Under the pieces are notes generated by a model. It worked only from the letters and a program-made list of their open reading frames with translations. It was not told the DNA's origin and ran no database searches. From Candidatus Methanophagales archaeon (GTDB taxonomy: Archaea > Halobacteriota > Syntropharchaeia > Alkanophagales > Methanospirareceae): DNA of 10,522 bases. The stretch is taken from contig JAUWVD010000029.1 of NCBI GenBank assembly GCA_030617585.1, positions 1-10,522 of the forward strand, read 5' to 3'. Both the position numbers and the translations under genes were made by a program. Below, piece by piece: positions 1-6,677 of the stretch. Position 1 is the stretch's first letter. Each line of letters opens with the position of its first letter.

Positions 1-389
1 GTTGTTGTGCCTACTTTAAGCTCTAATGGTATATTCACCGCCTCGACAGAAAGCTGAGCATCTGCATTCTTTGTTGTTGAGTTATAGTTCACATAATACG
101 CACCGGACATTGGCCAATTCACGTTGTAAATACGGCTATTACTGTCCGCTGGATACGTATTCACTACATTGCCACTTACTAATCGGTATACAATTGGCGG
201 TGCGGCAAACGCATCGAATTGTAAATTCTGTCCGATTAGCACTTTTTGTGGTGTTTGTTGTACAACTATATGGTTATAATTATCGCCCCTACTCGCAGCA
301 TAACTCATCGGCGCTGCAAAGACAAAAACTAACATAATCGCTGCTATTACAATCACTTTGCCTTTTGTCACGGTCTTCATATTTTTCAT
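1..389 (-). CDS. Secreted, probably S-layer-like cell-surface protein (N-terminal part, truncated by window edge)
   Basis: Reading the minus strand from the ATG at 389-387 gives an uninterrupted frame of 129 codons to the window edge, so only the N-terminus is visible. The protein starts MKNMKTVTKGK, followed by a hydrophobic stretch (about residues 12-27, VIVIAAIMLVFVFAAP) and SYAAS, a classical Sec signal peptide with a likely cleavage near residue 32. The exported part is rich in Asn, Tyr, Val and Ser and reads like a beta-sandwich (LIGQNLQFDAF near residue 52, a WPMSGAYYVNY segment around 93-103). This style is common in archaeal S-layer and surface-repeat proteins, but no specific family is proven. 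A GAGGTG ribosome site at 392-397 lies close upstream. The second Met, at 380-378, is an alternative start. The gene is divergent from acnX and is therefore regulated separately from the ribosomal cluster. The gene call is firm; the surface-layer role is inference. Confidence 0.75.
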   Translation of the reverse strand, partial: MKNMKTVTKGKVIVIAAIMLVFVFAAPMSYAASRGDNYNHIVVQQTPQKVLIGQNLQFDAFAAPPIVYRLVSGNVVNTYPADSNSRIYNVNWPMSGAYYVNYNSTTKNADAQLSVEAVNIPLELKVGTT

Positions 390-460
390 CACACCTCTAA
401 ACATTCAGCCCTAATTTTATCTCTGTATCAAAACCACATAAATTTTTAGTATTGGTATAG

Positions 461-519
461 CTTTTCTTTCTAAGAAGAGATTTTTGGTAACGCTTTCTTT
501 TTGAAAGAAAGATTTTTGA
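461..519. repeat. Two imperfect tandem hairpin units in the divergent intergenic region
   Basis: Two 27-base units, 461-487 and 493-519, start 32 bases apart and agree at about 19 of 27 positions. Both run pyrimidine-rich (CTTT..CTTT), purine-rich (AAGAAG or AAAGAAAG), then GATTTTTG. The second contains a perfect 8-bp stem, CTTTCTTT (493-500) and AAAGAAAG (504-511), with loop TTG. The first can form a weaker 5-bp stem (TTCTT/AAGAA). They lie between the divergent surface-protein and acnX genes. They could be regulator binding sites, RNA hairpins in the acnX leader, or simple low-complexity drift. The stems are seen directly; function is unknown. Confidence 0.45.
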
Positions 520-558
520 TTATAGGGAGGGGCAGCATCTAAAGCAGATAGTAAATAA

Positions 559-1719
559 ATGCACCTGACAAAAGAGGAAGAGCGGATATACGAAGGAGAA
601 GAAGGTTGGACGAAGAAGAAAGCGATGGAGATACTGGTAGCAATCGGAGATATAAACAACGCTTCTGAGCTGATCCCAATAGCAAGCGCACACTTGTCCG
701 GTGTATCGTACAAGACCATAGGAGACGCATTTGAATTCATAAACCGTCTCGAAGGCAGGGTAAAAGTAAAAAGCACCTTGAACCCGATGGGCATGGATAG
801 GGAACTGTGGTATGAGATGAACATCACAAAAGAGTTCGCCGATAAGCAAATTGCGGTATTCACAGCGTATAAAAATCTGGGTATCGCTCCCGAGTGTACC
901 TGCATTCCCTATCTACTGGAAGGCGGGGCGCCCCCAAAAGGTGTGCATATCGCATGGTCTGAATCATCAGCCGTTTTATATGCTAACTCGGTCCTCGGTG
1001 CGAGAACGAATATGGAAGGTGCACCTTCAGCTCTTGCCGCAGCACTTATAGGAAAGACACCTTTTTATGGGCTTCACCAAACAGAGAACCGAGCGCCCGA
1101 GATACGCATCTGTGCGAGTTGTGACCTTGCAGATGCAGACTATAGCGCACTCGGATTTTTAATTGGCGAACTCGTAGGCAATAGGATACCGCTAATAGAA
1201 CTTCCATCTATTCCAAGTAAAGACGAACTGAAGCATTTATCCGCTGCAATAGGTGCAACCGGGTCCGTAGGACTGTATCATATAAGAGGAGTAACACCTG
1301 AAGCATGGGACATACCCTCTGAAAAAATAGGTGTAGAAGAAGGCGATGTGACTAAATGTTATGCAGGAGCAGAGGAAGCCGATGTAATCGCGATTGGATG
1401 CCCTCATTGCTCTTCTCTTGAACTCCAGCAGATACACAAGCTACTGCGGGTTGAGGGCAAAGGAAGGAAAGTGAAAAAGGATTTCTTTATATTTACCGCG
1501 AGAGCGATAAAGCAGCGCATGCAAGAACTGGTGATACAGATAGAGAATTATGGCGTTAAGGTAATTTGCGATACATGTTTCGTGGTCTCACCTGCATTTG
1601 AGCAGTATAAGCGCGTATTGACAAACTCAGGTAAAATGATGAGATACGTGCCTCTTCTCTGTGGAGGAGCGGAAGTGAGATTGTGCAAGACCGAAGAGTG
1701 TGTTAGAGCGGCATTTTAA
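559..1719 (+). CDS. Aconitase X large subunit: phosphomevalonate dehydratase large subunit
   Basis: This 386-residue protein matches the AcnX (DUF521) large subunit over its whole length. In archaea this subunit, with a small DUF126 subunit, dehydrates mevalonate 5-phosphate to trans-anhydromevalonate 5-phosphate in the modified mevalonate route to isoprenoid lipids. Visible family motifs are the N-terminal LTKEEE, SAHLSGVSYKTIGD (43-56), CTCIPYL (113-119), WSESSAVLYANSVLGARTN (133-151), GCPH (280-283) and CDTCFVVSPAF (347-357). Likely [4Fe-4S] ligands are one Cys of 113/115, Cys281 and one of Cys347/350, by family analogy. The start at 559 is fixed by an in-frame TAA at 556-558 and by the family N-terminus; the G-rich GGGAGGGG at 525-532 is too far away to be an ordinary Shine-Dalgarno site. 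The small subunit is not in the window. Other AcnX members act on hydroxyproline derivatives, but the archaeal context favours phosphomevalonate dehydratase. Confidence 0.88.
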   Translation: MHLTKEEERIYEGEEGWTKKKAMEILVAIGDINNASELIPIASAHLSGVSYKTIGDAFEFINRLEGRVKVKSTLNPMGMDRELWYEMNITKEFADKQIAVFTAYKNLGIAPECTCIPYLLEGGAPPKGVHIAWSESSAVLYANSVLGARTNMEGAPSALAAALIGKTPFYGLHQTENRAPEIRICASCDLADADYSALGFLIGELVGNRIPLIELPSIPSKDELKHLSAAIGATGSVGLYHIRGVTPEAWDIPSEKIGVEEGDVTKCYAGAEEADVIAIGCPHCSSLELQQIHKLLRVEGKGRKVKKDFFIFTARAIKQRMQELVIQIENYGVKVICDTCFVVSPAFEQYKRVLTNSGKMMRYVPLLCGGAEVRLCKTEECVRAAF

Positions 1720-1732
1720 AATTTGAGAGGGA

Positions 1733-1740
1733 TTTATATA
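1733..1740 (+). promoter_or_regulatory. Probable TATA box for the ribosomal protein operon
   Basis: TTTATATA lies 46 bases before the uL3 start, preceded by a purine-rich AGAGGGA that could serve as the TFB recognition element. Archaeal transcription starts roughly 25 bases downstream, near 1760-1765, giving a leader of about 22-27 bases. It sits in the 67-base gap after acnX, so the ribosomal operon probably has its own promoter rather than depending on acnX transcription. Confidence 0.6.
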
Positions 1741-1786
1741 ATCCTATATTTATTCTAACTTTAACTAACTTCAGTACAGGGATAAG

Positions 1787-2734
1787 ATGGCAAAAAGACA
1801 CAGACCAAGGAGAGGGTCGCTTGCCTTTACACCAAGGAAGCGAGCAAGAAGTGAGATTTGTAGGATAAAGAGAGAAACGATAGTTGATGGAGGGAATATA
1901 CAGGGCTTTGCCGGTTATAAAGCCGGGATGACTCATATTATTCTGACCGATAACGCCAGCCATAGCATGACAAAGGGGATGGAAATAGCTATTCCCGTGA
2001 CAGTAATAGAGACGCCGCCTATGCGGGTAGAGGGATTCCGACTTTATAAGACCACTCACTACGGTAAGCAGACGGTAACGGAGGCATATGACGACCTTAG
2101 TAAAATAGAAGAACTAATCAAGAGTAATAGTACGGGACTTGAGTTGCGTATGATTTCTTCCACACTGCCCAAAGCAGTGAATGGCGTGCCGAAGAAGAAG
2201 CAGGAAGTGATGGAGACACAGATGGGCGGCGAGCTAGGGAAAGACCTCGAATACGCAAAAGAAATGCTAGGGAAGGCGATAAGTGCGAAGGATATATTTA
2301 ACGAAGGTGATTTTGTGGATGCCACTGCAGTAACCAAGGGTAAGGGCACACAGGGGCCCGTAAAAAGGTGGGGAATTACCATTCAGAACGCAAAGGCACG
2401 AAGATCGGGAAAAGGCCGCCATGTTGGTGCTATCGGCGGTTGGACACCTCGTAGGGTGAGGTGGCGAGTACCCCAACTTGGGCAGACAGGGTATCAGCAG
2501 CGGACAGAATATAATAAGCGGATAGTGAAAATAGGCGAAAATGGTGAAGAGATAACGCCAAAAGGGGGTTTCCTGAATTATGGCATCGTGAGAAATGATT
2601 ATGTTCTATTAAAAGGCAGCGTTCCAGGACCTAAAAAGAGACTTGTGCGACTTTCTCGAGCTATTAGAGCCCCTCCTAAATTGGATGCGCCAGACATAGT
2701 ATATATAAGCAAGGAGTCACAACAAGGGGGATAA
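1787..2734 (+). CDS. rpl3: 50S ribosomal protein uL3 (L3)
   Basis: A 315-residue archaeal/eukaryotic-type uL3, a large-subunit protein that binds 23S rRNA and reaches toward the peptidyl transferase centre. The N-terminus MAKRHRPRRGSLAFTPRKRA is the characteristic archaeal form and supports the ATG at 1787, preceded by a modest AGGGA ribosome site at 1778-1782. Further signatures are FAGYKAGMTH (41-50), VTKGKGTQGPVKRWG (182-196) and HVGAIGGWTPRRVRW (about 202-216). Length is slightly below the common 330-350 residues, with no sign of truncation. It is the first gene of the ribosomal cluster and is followed after 13 bases by uL4, so co-transcription is expected. Many archaea have a SPOUT-type methyltransferase gene just before uL3; here acnX takes that place. 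Confidence 0.97.
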   Translation: MAKRHRPRRGSLAFTPRKRARSEICRIKRETIVDGGNIQGFAGYKAGMTHIILTDNASHSMTKGMEIAIPVTVIETPPMRVEGFRLYKTTHYGKQTVTEAYDDLSKIEELIKSNSTGLELRMISSTLPKAVNGVPKKKQEVMETQMGGELGKDLEYAKEMLGKAISAKDIFNEGDFVDATAVTKGKGTQGPVKRWGITIQNAKARRSGKGRHVGAIGGWTPRRVRWRVPQLGQTGYQQRTEYNKRIVKIGENGEEITPKGGFLNYGIVRNDYVLLKGSVPGPKKRLVRLSRAIRAPPKLDAPDIVYISKESQQGG

Positions 2735-2747
2735 GAAGACGAGAGAA

Positions 2748-3554
2748 ATGAAAGAAGAACTAAAGGGGAAAGTGGTGGACTTATCAGGTAACTTTGTGAG
2801 GGAAATAACGCTTCCACCGGTATTCATGGAAGAATACAGGCCTGACTTGATAAAAAATGCAGTGCTGGCAATGCAATCAAACAGGCTGCAGCCAAAGGGT
2901 ACAGACCTTTTAGCAGGGCGAAAGACATCCGCGGAGAGTTGGGGTCCTGGCAGAGCCGTTGCCAGAGTCCCACGCATAAAGGATGGGCGGAGAGCGGCAA
3001 GAGCGCCACAAACAGTTGGCGGTAGAAGGGCTCATCCACCAAAAACTGAGAAGATCCTGAAGAGGAAAATAAACAAAAAGGAACGGCGGAAAGCGATAAG
3101 ATCTGCTATAGCAGCTGCTATAAATCCGGAATTCGTAAAAGAGCGTGGTCATATGTTTAATACGGACGTAGAACTGCCGATAGTCGTGGAGGATTCGTTC
3201 GCAAGCCTTGAAAAGACCTCGGAGGTAACGGGATTTTTAAAATCCGTAGGCGTGTGGGCTGACGTACTTCGTGCAAAAGGCCGTAAAATACGGGCAGGTA
3301 GAGGGAAGATGCGGGGTAGAAGGTATAAGACAAAAAAGAGCATTTTAATTGTCATCTCTGGTGATGAAGGAACAGTAGAGTCCGAGCATCCATCTAGAGA
3401 TAAACGAATATTGAAAGGCGCGGAAAATTTACCTGGTGTTGATATATCATACGTGTCTAAGCTAAATGCTGAATTGTTTGCCCCTGGAACGCATCCAGGC
3501 AGATTGACCATCTGGACAGAATCTTCCATAAACAAGCTTGCCGCAATGGAGTGA
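2748..3554 (+). CDS. rpl4: 50S ribosomal protein uL4 (L4, archaeal L4e type)
   Basis: A 268-residue archaeal-type uL4, an early-assembling large-subunit protein whose internal loop lines the peptide exit tunnel. Recognisable stretches are VVDLSGNFVREITLPPVF near the start, EEYRPDLIKNAV, then the basic tunnel loop GRKTSAESWGPGRAVARVPR (about 57-76) and RRAHPPKTEKILKRKINKKER. The start is not certain. The ATG at 2748 gives about seven residues more than the usual family N-terminus, while a GTG at 2772, preceded by AGGGG, would match the family length better. The gene lies 13 bases after uL3 and 6 bases before uL23. Bacterial L4 autoregulates the S10 operon; no such leader structure can be identified here. 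Confidence 0.96.
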   Translation: MKEELKGKVVDLSGNFVREITLPPVFMEEYRPDLIKNAVLAMQSNRLQPKGTDLLAGRKTSAESWGPGRAVARVPRIKDGRRAARAPQTVGGRRAHPPKTEKILKRKINKKERRKAIRSAIAAAINPEFVKERGHMFNTDVELPIVVEDSFASLEKTSEVTGFLKSVGVWADVLRAKGRKIRAGRGKMRGRRYKTKKSILIVISGDEGTVESEHPSRDKRILKGAENLPGVDISYVSKLNAELFAPGTHPGRLTIWTESSINKLAAME

Positions 3555-3560
3555 TAAGAA

Positions 3561-3809
3561 ATGGTGCTAAAACATGTACTTCCAAGTGAAAAAGCAACTT
3601 TGATGATAGATTCGGAGAATAAGCTCCCGTTTGTTGTCGATTTACGGGCTAATAGGGCAGAGATAAAGCGAGAAGTGGAAATAGTATTTGAGACACCGGT
3701 GAAAAGCGTGAGGACAATGATATCATCTAAAGGAAAGAAGAAAGCGATAATAGAATTTGAGGATGAAGGCAAGGCGAAAGAAGTAGGTACTTCACTGGGT
3801 ATATTATAA
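3561..3809 (+). CDS. rpl23: 50S ribosomal protein uL23 (L23)
   Basis: An 82-residue protein of normal archaeal uL23 length. uL23 sits at the exit of the polypeptide tunnel and is a docking site for the signal recognition particle and other nascent-chain factors. The order (N-terminal SEKA, then LPFVVDLRANRAEIKREVE, then a lysine-rich loop SSKGKKKAIIEF, C-terminal LGIL) follows the archaeal family. The usual VTEKA near the start is replaced by LPSEKA. A Shine-Dalgarno-like GGAGTGAT at 3548-3555 overlaps the uL4 stop codon, which suggests translational coupling. Position between uL4 and uL2 is canonical. Confidence 0.95.
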   Translation: MVLKHVLPSEKATLMIDSENKLPFVVDLRANRAEIKREVEIVFETPVKSVRTMISSKGKKKAIIEFEDEGKAKEVGTSLGIL

Positions 3810-3820
3810 TAATAAGAAAA

Positions 3821-4552
3821 ATGGGAAAAAGGATAATAGCACAGCGGAGAGGGAAAGGGTCTTCCACGTTTAGGGCGCCTTCGCATCGTTATAAAGGTAA
3901 TCTCGAACACGTGAGGGTGAAGAAGAATGAGACGGTATCCTATAGAATCGTGGAAATAGTGCATGATCCTGCAAGGAGTGCTCCTATCGCTCTTATAAAG
4001 CCAAAAGACGAGAACGGAGGGGGAGTTAAGCGTTTTATAGTCATACCAGAGGGTCTTGGCGTAGGTGACGAGGTATGTTACGGAGAATCAGCCGAGATAA
4101 AAGCAGGTAATACAGTACCACTTCGTAACATCCCAGAAGGACTCATGATTTGCAATTTAGAGTTGAGATCAAATGACGGTGGTAAGATCGCACGGTCTTC
4201 AGGTGATTGTGCAACGTTGTTAGCACATGAGCATGAGACAGGAAGATCACAGGTGTTATTACCAAGTGGAAAGAAGAAATGGCTATTATCAGACTGTTTT
4301 GCAACTATAGGTGTAGTTGCAGGTGGTGGACGTACCGAAAAGCCTTTTGTAAAAGCAGGAAAGAAATATCATAAGATGAAGGCACGAGCAGCAAAATATC
4401 CGATAGTGCGAGGAGTAGCTATGAATCCCGTTGACCATCCTTTTGGTGGTGGCGCGCATCAGCACGTTGGGAAGCCTAAAACAGTCGCCCGGGGTGCACC
4501 ACCGGGAAGGAAAGTTGGGAACATAGCGGCAAAACGAAGCGGAAGGAGGTGA
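3821..4552 (+). CDS. rpl2: 50S ribosomal protein uL2 (L2)
   Basis: A 243-residue archaeal uL2, required for subunit association and for shaping the peptidyl transferase centre. The N-terminus MGKRIIAQRRGKGSSTFRAP is typical of archaea and fixes the start at 3821. The C-terminal signature MNPVDHPFGGG (201-211) contains His206, equivalent to the conserved functional histidine of the family, followed by AHQHVGKPKTVARGAPPGRKVG. The middle carries the SH3-like and OB-like domain sequence (GGVKRFIVIPEGL, GNTVPLRNIPEG). It lies 11 bases after uL23. Its last codons and stop are embedded in the strong ribosome site for uS19. Confidence 0.97.
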   Translation: MGKRIIAQRRGKGSSTFRAPSHRYKGNLEHVRVKKNETVSYRIVEIVHDPARSAPIALIKPKDENGGGVKRFIVIPEGLGVGDEVCYGESAEIKAGNTVPLRNIPEGLMICNLELRSNDGGKIARSSGDCATLLAHEHETGRSQVLLPSGKKKWLLSDCFATIGVVAGGGRTEKPFVKAGKKYHKMKARAAKYPIVRGVAMNPVDHPFGGGAHQHVGKPKTVARGAPPGRKVGNIAAKRSGRR

Positions 4553-4554
4553 TC
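4544..4554 (+). promoter_or_regulatory. Very strong Shine-Dalgarno site for uS19
   Basis: AGGAGGTGATC is complementary over 11 bases to the conserved 3' end of 16S rRNA (GATCACCTCCT). It overlaps the TGA stop of uL2 at 4550-4552 and leaves 7 bases from the GGAGG core to the uS19 ATG at 4557. It is by far the strongest ribosome site in the cluster, where most starts have weak or purine-only sites. Confidence 0.85.
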
Positions 4555-4556
4555 TG

Positions 4557-4973
4557 ATGGCAAAGAAGAAATCTAAAACAACATTGAAGAAGAAGGAAGA
4601 AGAATTCATATATAGAGGGTATACGATGGCAAAGCTAAAGAAGATGAAGCTTGACGAGTTGGTTAAACTTTTATGTGCAAAACAGCGAAGGAAAATAAAG
4701 CGGACTTTGCGACCAGAGGAAGAGAAACTGCTGGAGGCAGTTAGTTCCGGGAATGATGATATAAGGACACATCTAAGAGATGCTATCGTTTTGCCAAGTA
4801 TGATAGGGAAGAATATAGGGATACACAATGGAAAAGGCTTTGAATACGTAGAGATAAAGCCAGAGATGATAGGGCACTATTTGGGTGAGTTTGCATTGAC
4901 ACGAAAGAAAGTATCACATGGAGCTGCGGGAGTAGGAGCGACAAAGTCTTCAAAGTATGTGCCGCTGAAATAA
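4557..4973 (+). CDS. rps19: 30S ribosomal protein uS19 (S19)
   Basis: A 138-residue archaeal-type uS19, a small-subunit head protein near uS13 that contacts the A-site tRNA region. The conserved core is at the C-terminal end: RDAIVLPSMIGKNIGIHNGK (74-93), EIKPEMIGHYLGEFALTRK (about 99-117), and HGAAGVGATKSSKYVPLK (121-138). The N-terminal 50 residues are lysine- and glutamate-rich with EFIYRGYTMAKLKKMKLDEL, the normal archaeal extension relative to the short bacterial protein. The start is set by the strong ribosome site immediately upstream. The gene begins 4 bases after the uL2 stop and ends 5 bases before uL22. Confidence 0.96.
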   Translation: MAKKKSKTTLKKKEEEFIYRGYTMAKLKKMKLDELVKLLCAKQRRKIKRTLRPEEEKLLEAVSSGNDDIRTHLRDAIVLPSMIGKNIGIHNGKGFEYVEIKPEMIGHYLGEFALTRKKVSHGAAGVGATKSSKYVPLK

Positions 4974-4978
4974 GTGAA

Positions 4979-5449
4979 ATGGGACGGGTAAAATATTGCA
5001 CGGAAAACGTAATTGATCCAGAGACGACAGCAAGGGCTATGGCTTATGAACTCCATATATCGCCTAAGCATGCGCATGAGGTGTGCAGAGCGATAAAGGG
5101 GAAGAAAGTGGGGGCTGCAGAGACGTACATGGAGGATGTGCTTGGAATGAAGGTGGCAGTCCCATTCAAGCGATATAAGAAGAAAGTTGGGCATCGTAAG
5201 GGGCTAAATAAATGGTATGCAGGGAGATATCCGGTAAGGGCAACCGCGGCGATATTAAAATTGCTACGCGATGCAAAGGGCAGTGCTGAGTACAAAGGGC
5301 TTGACCTTGATCTAATGCGTGTATGGCATGTGGCCACGAAGAAGGGTCGCACCATTCATGGAATAATGCCACGTGCTTTTGGTCGTGCTACGCCCAAGAA
5401 TACTGAGACCGTCACTGTTGAGATAGTGCTAAAGGAAGTGGGAGGTTAG
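4979..5449 (+). CDS. rpl22: 50S ribosomal protein uL22 (L22)
   Basis: A 156-residue archaeal uL22 (eukaryotic L17 homologue), a globular protein with a beta-hairpin reaching into the exit tunnel. Signature segments are RAMAYELHISPKHAHEVCRAIKGK (about 19-42), GRYPVRATAAILKLLRDAKGSAEYKGLDLDLM (about 82-113), and KKGRTIHGIMPRAFGRATPKNTETVTVEIVLKE at the C-terminus. The protein starts MGRVKYC. No clear Shine-Dalgarno sequence precedes it, and the start lies 5 bases after uS19, so it probably depends on translational coupling. It carries the GGAGGT ribosome site for uS3 in its last codons. Confidence 0.96.
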   Translation: MGRVKYCTENVIDPETTARAMAYELHISPKHAHEVCRAIKGKKVGAAETYMEDVLGMKVAVPFKRYKKKVGHRKGLNKWYAGRYPVRATAAILKLLRDAKGSAEYKGLDLDLMRVWHVATKKGRTIHGIMPRAFGRATPKNTETVTVEIVLKEVGG

Positions 5450-5458
5450 TAGAAGAAA

Positions 5459-6163
5459 GTGATAGAGAAGATATTTGTGGAAGAAGGGATAAAGAAAGTT
5501 CGGATGGATGAATATTTCCAAAAAGAGTTAGAGAGAGCGGGATATGGGGGTATGGATATAAAAAGGACCCCTATGGGCACGCAGATAACGGTCCATGTTG
5601 AGAAGCCGGGAATGATAATAGGGAAGAATGGTAAGCGAATAAAAAAGTTGACTGACGAAATAACCAAGAAACAAGAGCTGGATAATCCACAAATAGATGT
5701 TCAACCTATAGCAGCGCCTGAGCTAAGTGCGCAATTGATGTCTAATAGACTTGCAAAGCTAATAGAGCGAGGTTGGCATTTCAGAAGGGCTGGGCGCTCA
5801 ACTCTGCAACGTATAATGGGTGCAGGAGCACTTGGCTGTGAGATCACCATGTCCGGAAAGCTTAGAGGACCGCGTGGCCGCGTGGAGAAGATGGTAGAAG
5901 GCTACATAAAACACTGTGGTTCAGTAGCTGAGGAAATAGTGGACAAGGGGTATTCCATAGCGCAGAAAAAGACTGGCGTTATAGGTGTCATGGTTTGGAT
6001 AGTAGCGCCCGATGCGAATATACCCGATTCTTTTCGCATGAAAGTTGTAAAAGAAGAGGCCGTGGTAAATGTAGAGGGTGTGGAAAAAGCAAAGGTTGAA
6101 GAGGTAAAAGCGGAAGAAGCGGAATTAAAAGTTGAAGGAGCGGAAGAGAAAGAGGAAGAATGA
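5459..6163 (+). CDS. rps3: 30S ribosomal protein uS3 (S3), GTG start
   Basis: A 234-residue uS3, which lies at the mRNA entry side of the small subunit. The N-terminal KH domain has the GxxG loop GKNG at 55-58 within GMIIGKNGKRIKKL. The central and C-terminal domain shows GWHFRRAGRSTLQRIMGAGALGCEI (about 105-129) and the SGKLRGPRGR signature (132-141). The start must be the GTG at 5459, because the same frame has TAG at 5450-5452 and only two codons lie between. GGAGGT at 5441-5446 precedes it at a rather long spacing of 12 bases. The last 37 residues (198-234) form a low-complexity Glu/Lys/Ala/Val tail ending in EEKEEE, likely disordered. The stop overlaps the uL29 start in an ATGA. Confidence 0.96.
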   Translation: MIEKIFVEEGIKKVRMDEYFQKELERAGYGGMDIKRTPMGTQITVHVEKPGMIIGKNGKRIKKLTDEITKKQELDNPQIDVQPIAAPELSAQLMSNRLAKLIERGWHFRRAGRSTLQRIMGAGALGCEITMSGKLRGPRGRVEKMVEGYIKHCGSVAEEIVDKGYSIAQKKTGVIGVMVWIVAPDANIPDSFRMKVVKEEAVVNVEGVEKAKVEEVKAEEAELKVEGAEEKEEE

Positions 6164-6372
6164 GTATATTTAGGATGGAAGAGATAAGAAAGATGGGCGA
6201 ACAGGAGCGGCAGGAGGAATTGGAGAGTCTGACGAAGGATTTGTTACATGAACGAGGGATGATAGCCACAGGTGGAGCGCCTGATAATCCTGGTAGGGTA
6301 GGGGAGATAAGAAAGGCAATAGCGAGGATAAAAACAGTTCGAGGAGAAAAGGGAAGAGAAGAAGAGAAATGA
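6160..6372 (+). CDS. rpl29: 50S ribosomal protein uL29 (L29)
   Basis: A 70-residue uL29, a small helical-hairpin protein near the exit tunnel that forms part of the SRP and chaperone docking platform together with uL23. It has the expected pattern: FRMEEIRKM, a charged first helix (EQERQEELESLTKDLLHERGM), a GGAPDNPGRV turn typical of archaeal members, and a second helix REIRKAIARIKT-like (EIRKAIARIKTVRGEK). It starts four bases inside the end of uS3 (ATGA) with GAGG at 6152-6155 as ribosome site, and it overlaps eIF1 in the same manner, so the three genes are translationally coupled. Confidence 0.94.
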   Translation: MSIFRMEEIRKMGEQERQEELESLTKDLLHERGMIATGGAPDNPGRVGEIRKAIARIKTVRGEKGREEEK

Positions 6373-6674
6373 GCATGGAGGTTTGTCCTAAATGTGGATT
6401 GCCAAAAGACTTATGCATATGCAAGGAGATCGCGAAGGAGCAGCAAGTAGTAAAAGTATTTACAGTGAGAAGGAAATTCGGTAAATATGCTACGGTAATA
6501 GAGGGAATGAATGGAAAAGAAGTGGACTTGAAAGCGTTGTCGAAGGAGTTGAAGTCAATATGTGCGTGTGGAGGCACAGTAAAAACGGGCTGCATTGAAT
6601 TACAGGGTGACCAGAAAGAAGTGGTAAAGAAGACGCTGCGCGATATGGGCTATACGTTAGGGAGTAAAAGATAA
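6369..6674 (+). CDS. Translation initiation factor eIF1/SUI1 homologue with N-terminal zinc motif
   Basis: A 101-residue archaeal aIF1, which binds the small subunit near the P site and monitors start-codon selection. The SUI1 domain occupies about residues 27-101: VVKVFTVRRKFGKYATVIEGM, ELKSICACGGTVKTG, and IELQGDQKEVVKKTLRDMGY. The N-terminus has four cysteines (C6, C9, C16, C18) in the CPKCGLPKDLCIC arrangement, a probable zinc knuckle found in many archaeal members. The start at 6369 overlaps the uL29 stop in ATGA; a second Met at 6375 is possible. Location between uL29 and Rnp1 is the normal archaeal arrangement. Confidence 0.93.
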   Translation: MSMEVCPKCGLPKDLCICKEIAKEQQVVKVFTVRRKFGKYATVIEGMNGKEVDLKALSKELKSICACGGTVKTGCIELQGDQKEVVKKTLRDMGYTLGSKR

Positions 6675-6677
6675 AAG

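Noticed and set aside
26..337. Plus-strand open frame of 103 codons at the left edge.
   Set aside because: The minus strand here encodes a coherent signal peptide and exported domain with a ribosome site; the plus-strand frame has no such features.
417..905. Minus-strand open frame of 162 codons opposite the acnX 5' end.
   Set aside because: It lies antisense to the conserved AcnX N-terminus and its protein has no recognisable motif or sensible composition; it is a shadow of acnX.
3149..3964. Long minus-strand frame (271 codons) opposite uL4, uL23 and the start of uL2.
   Set aside because: It is fully antisense to three certain ribosomal protein genes and arises from their codon bias.
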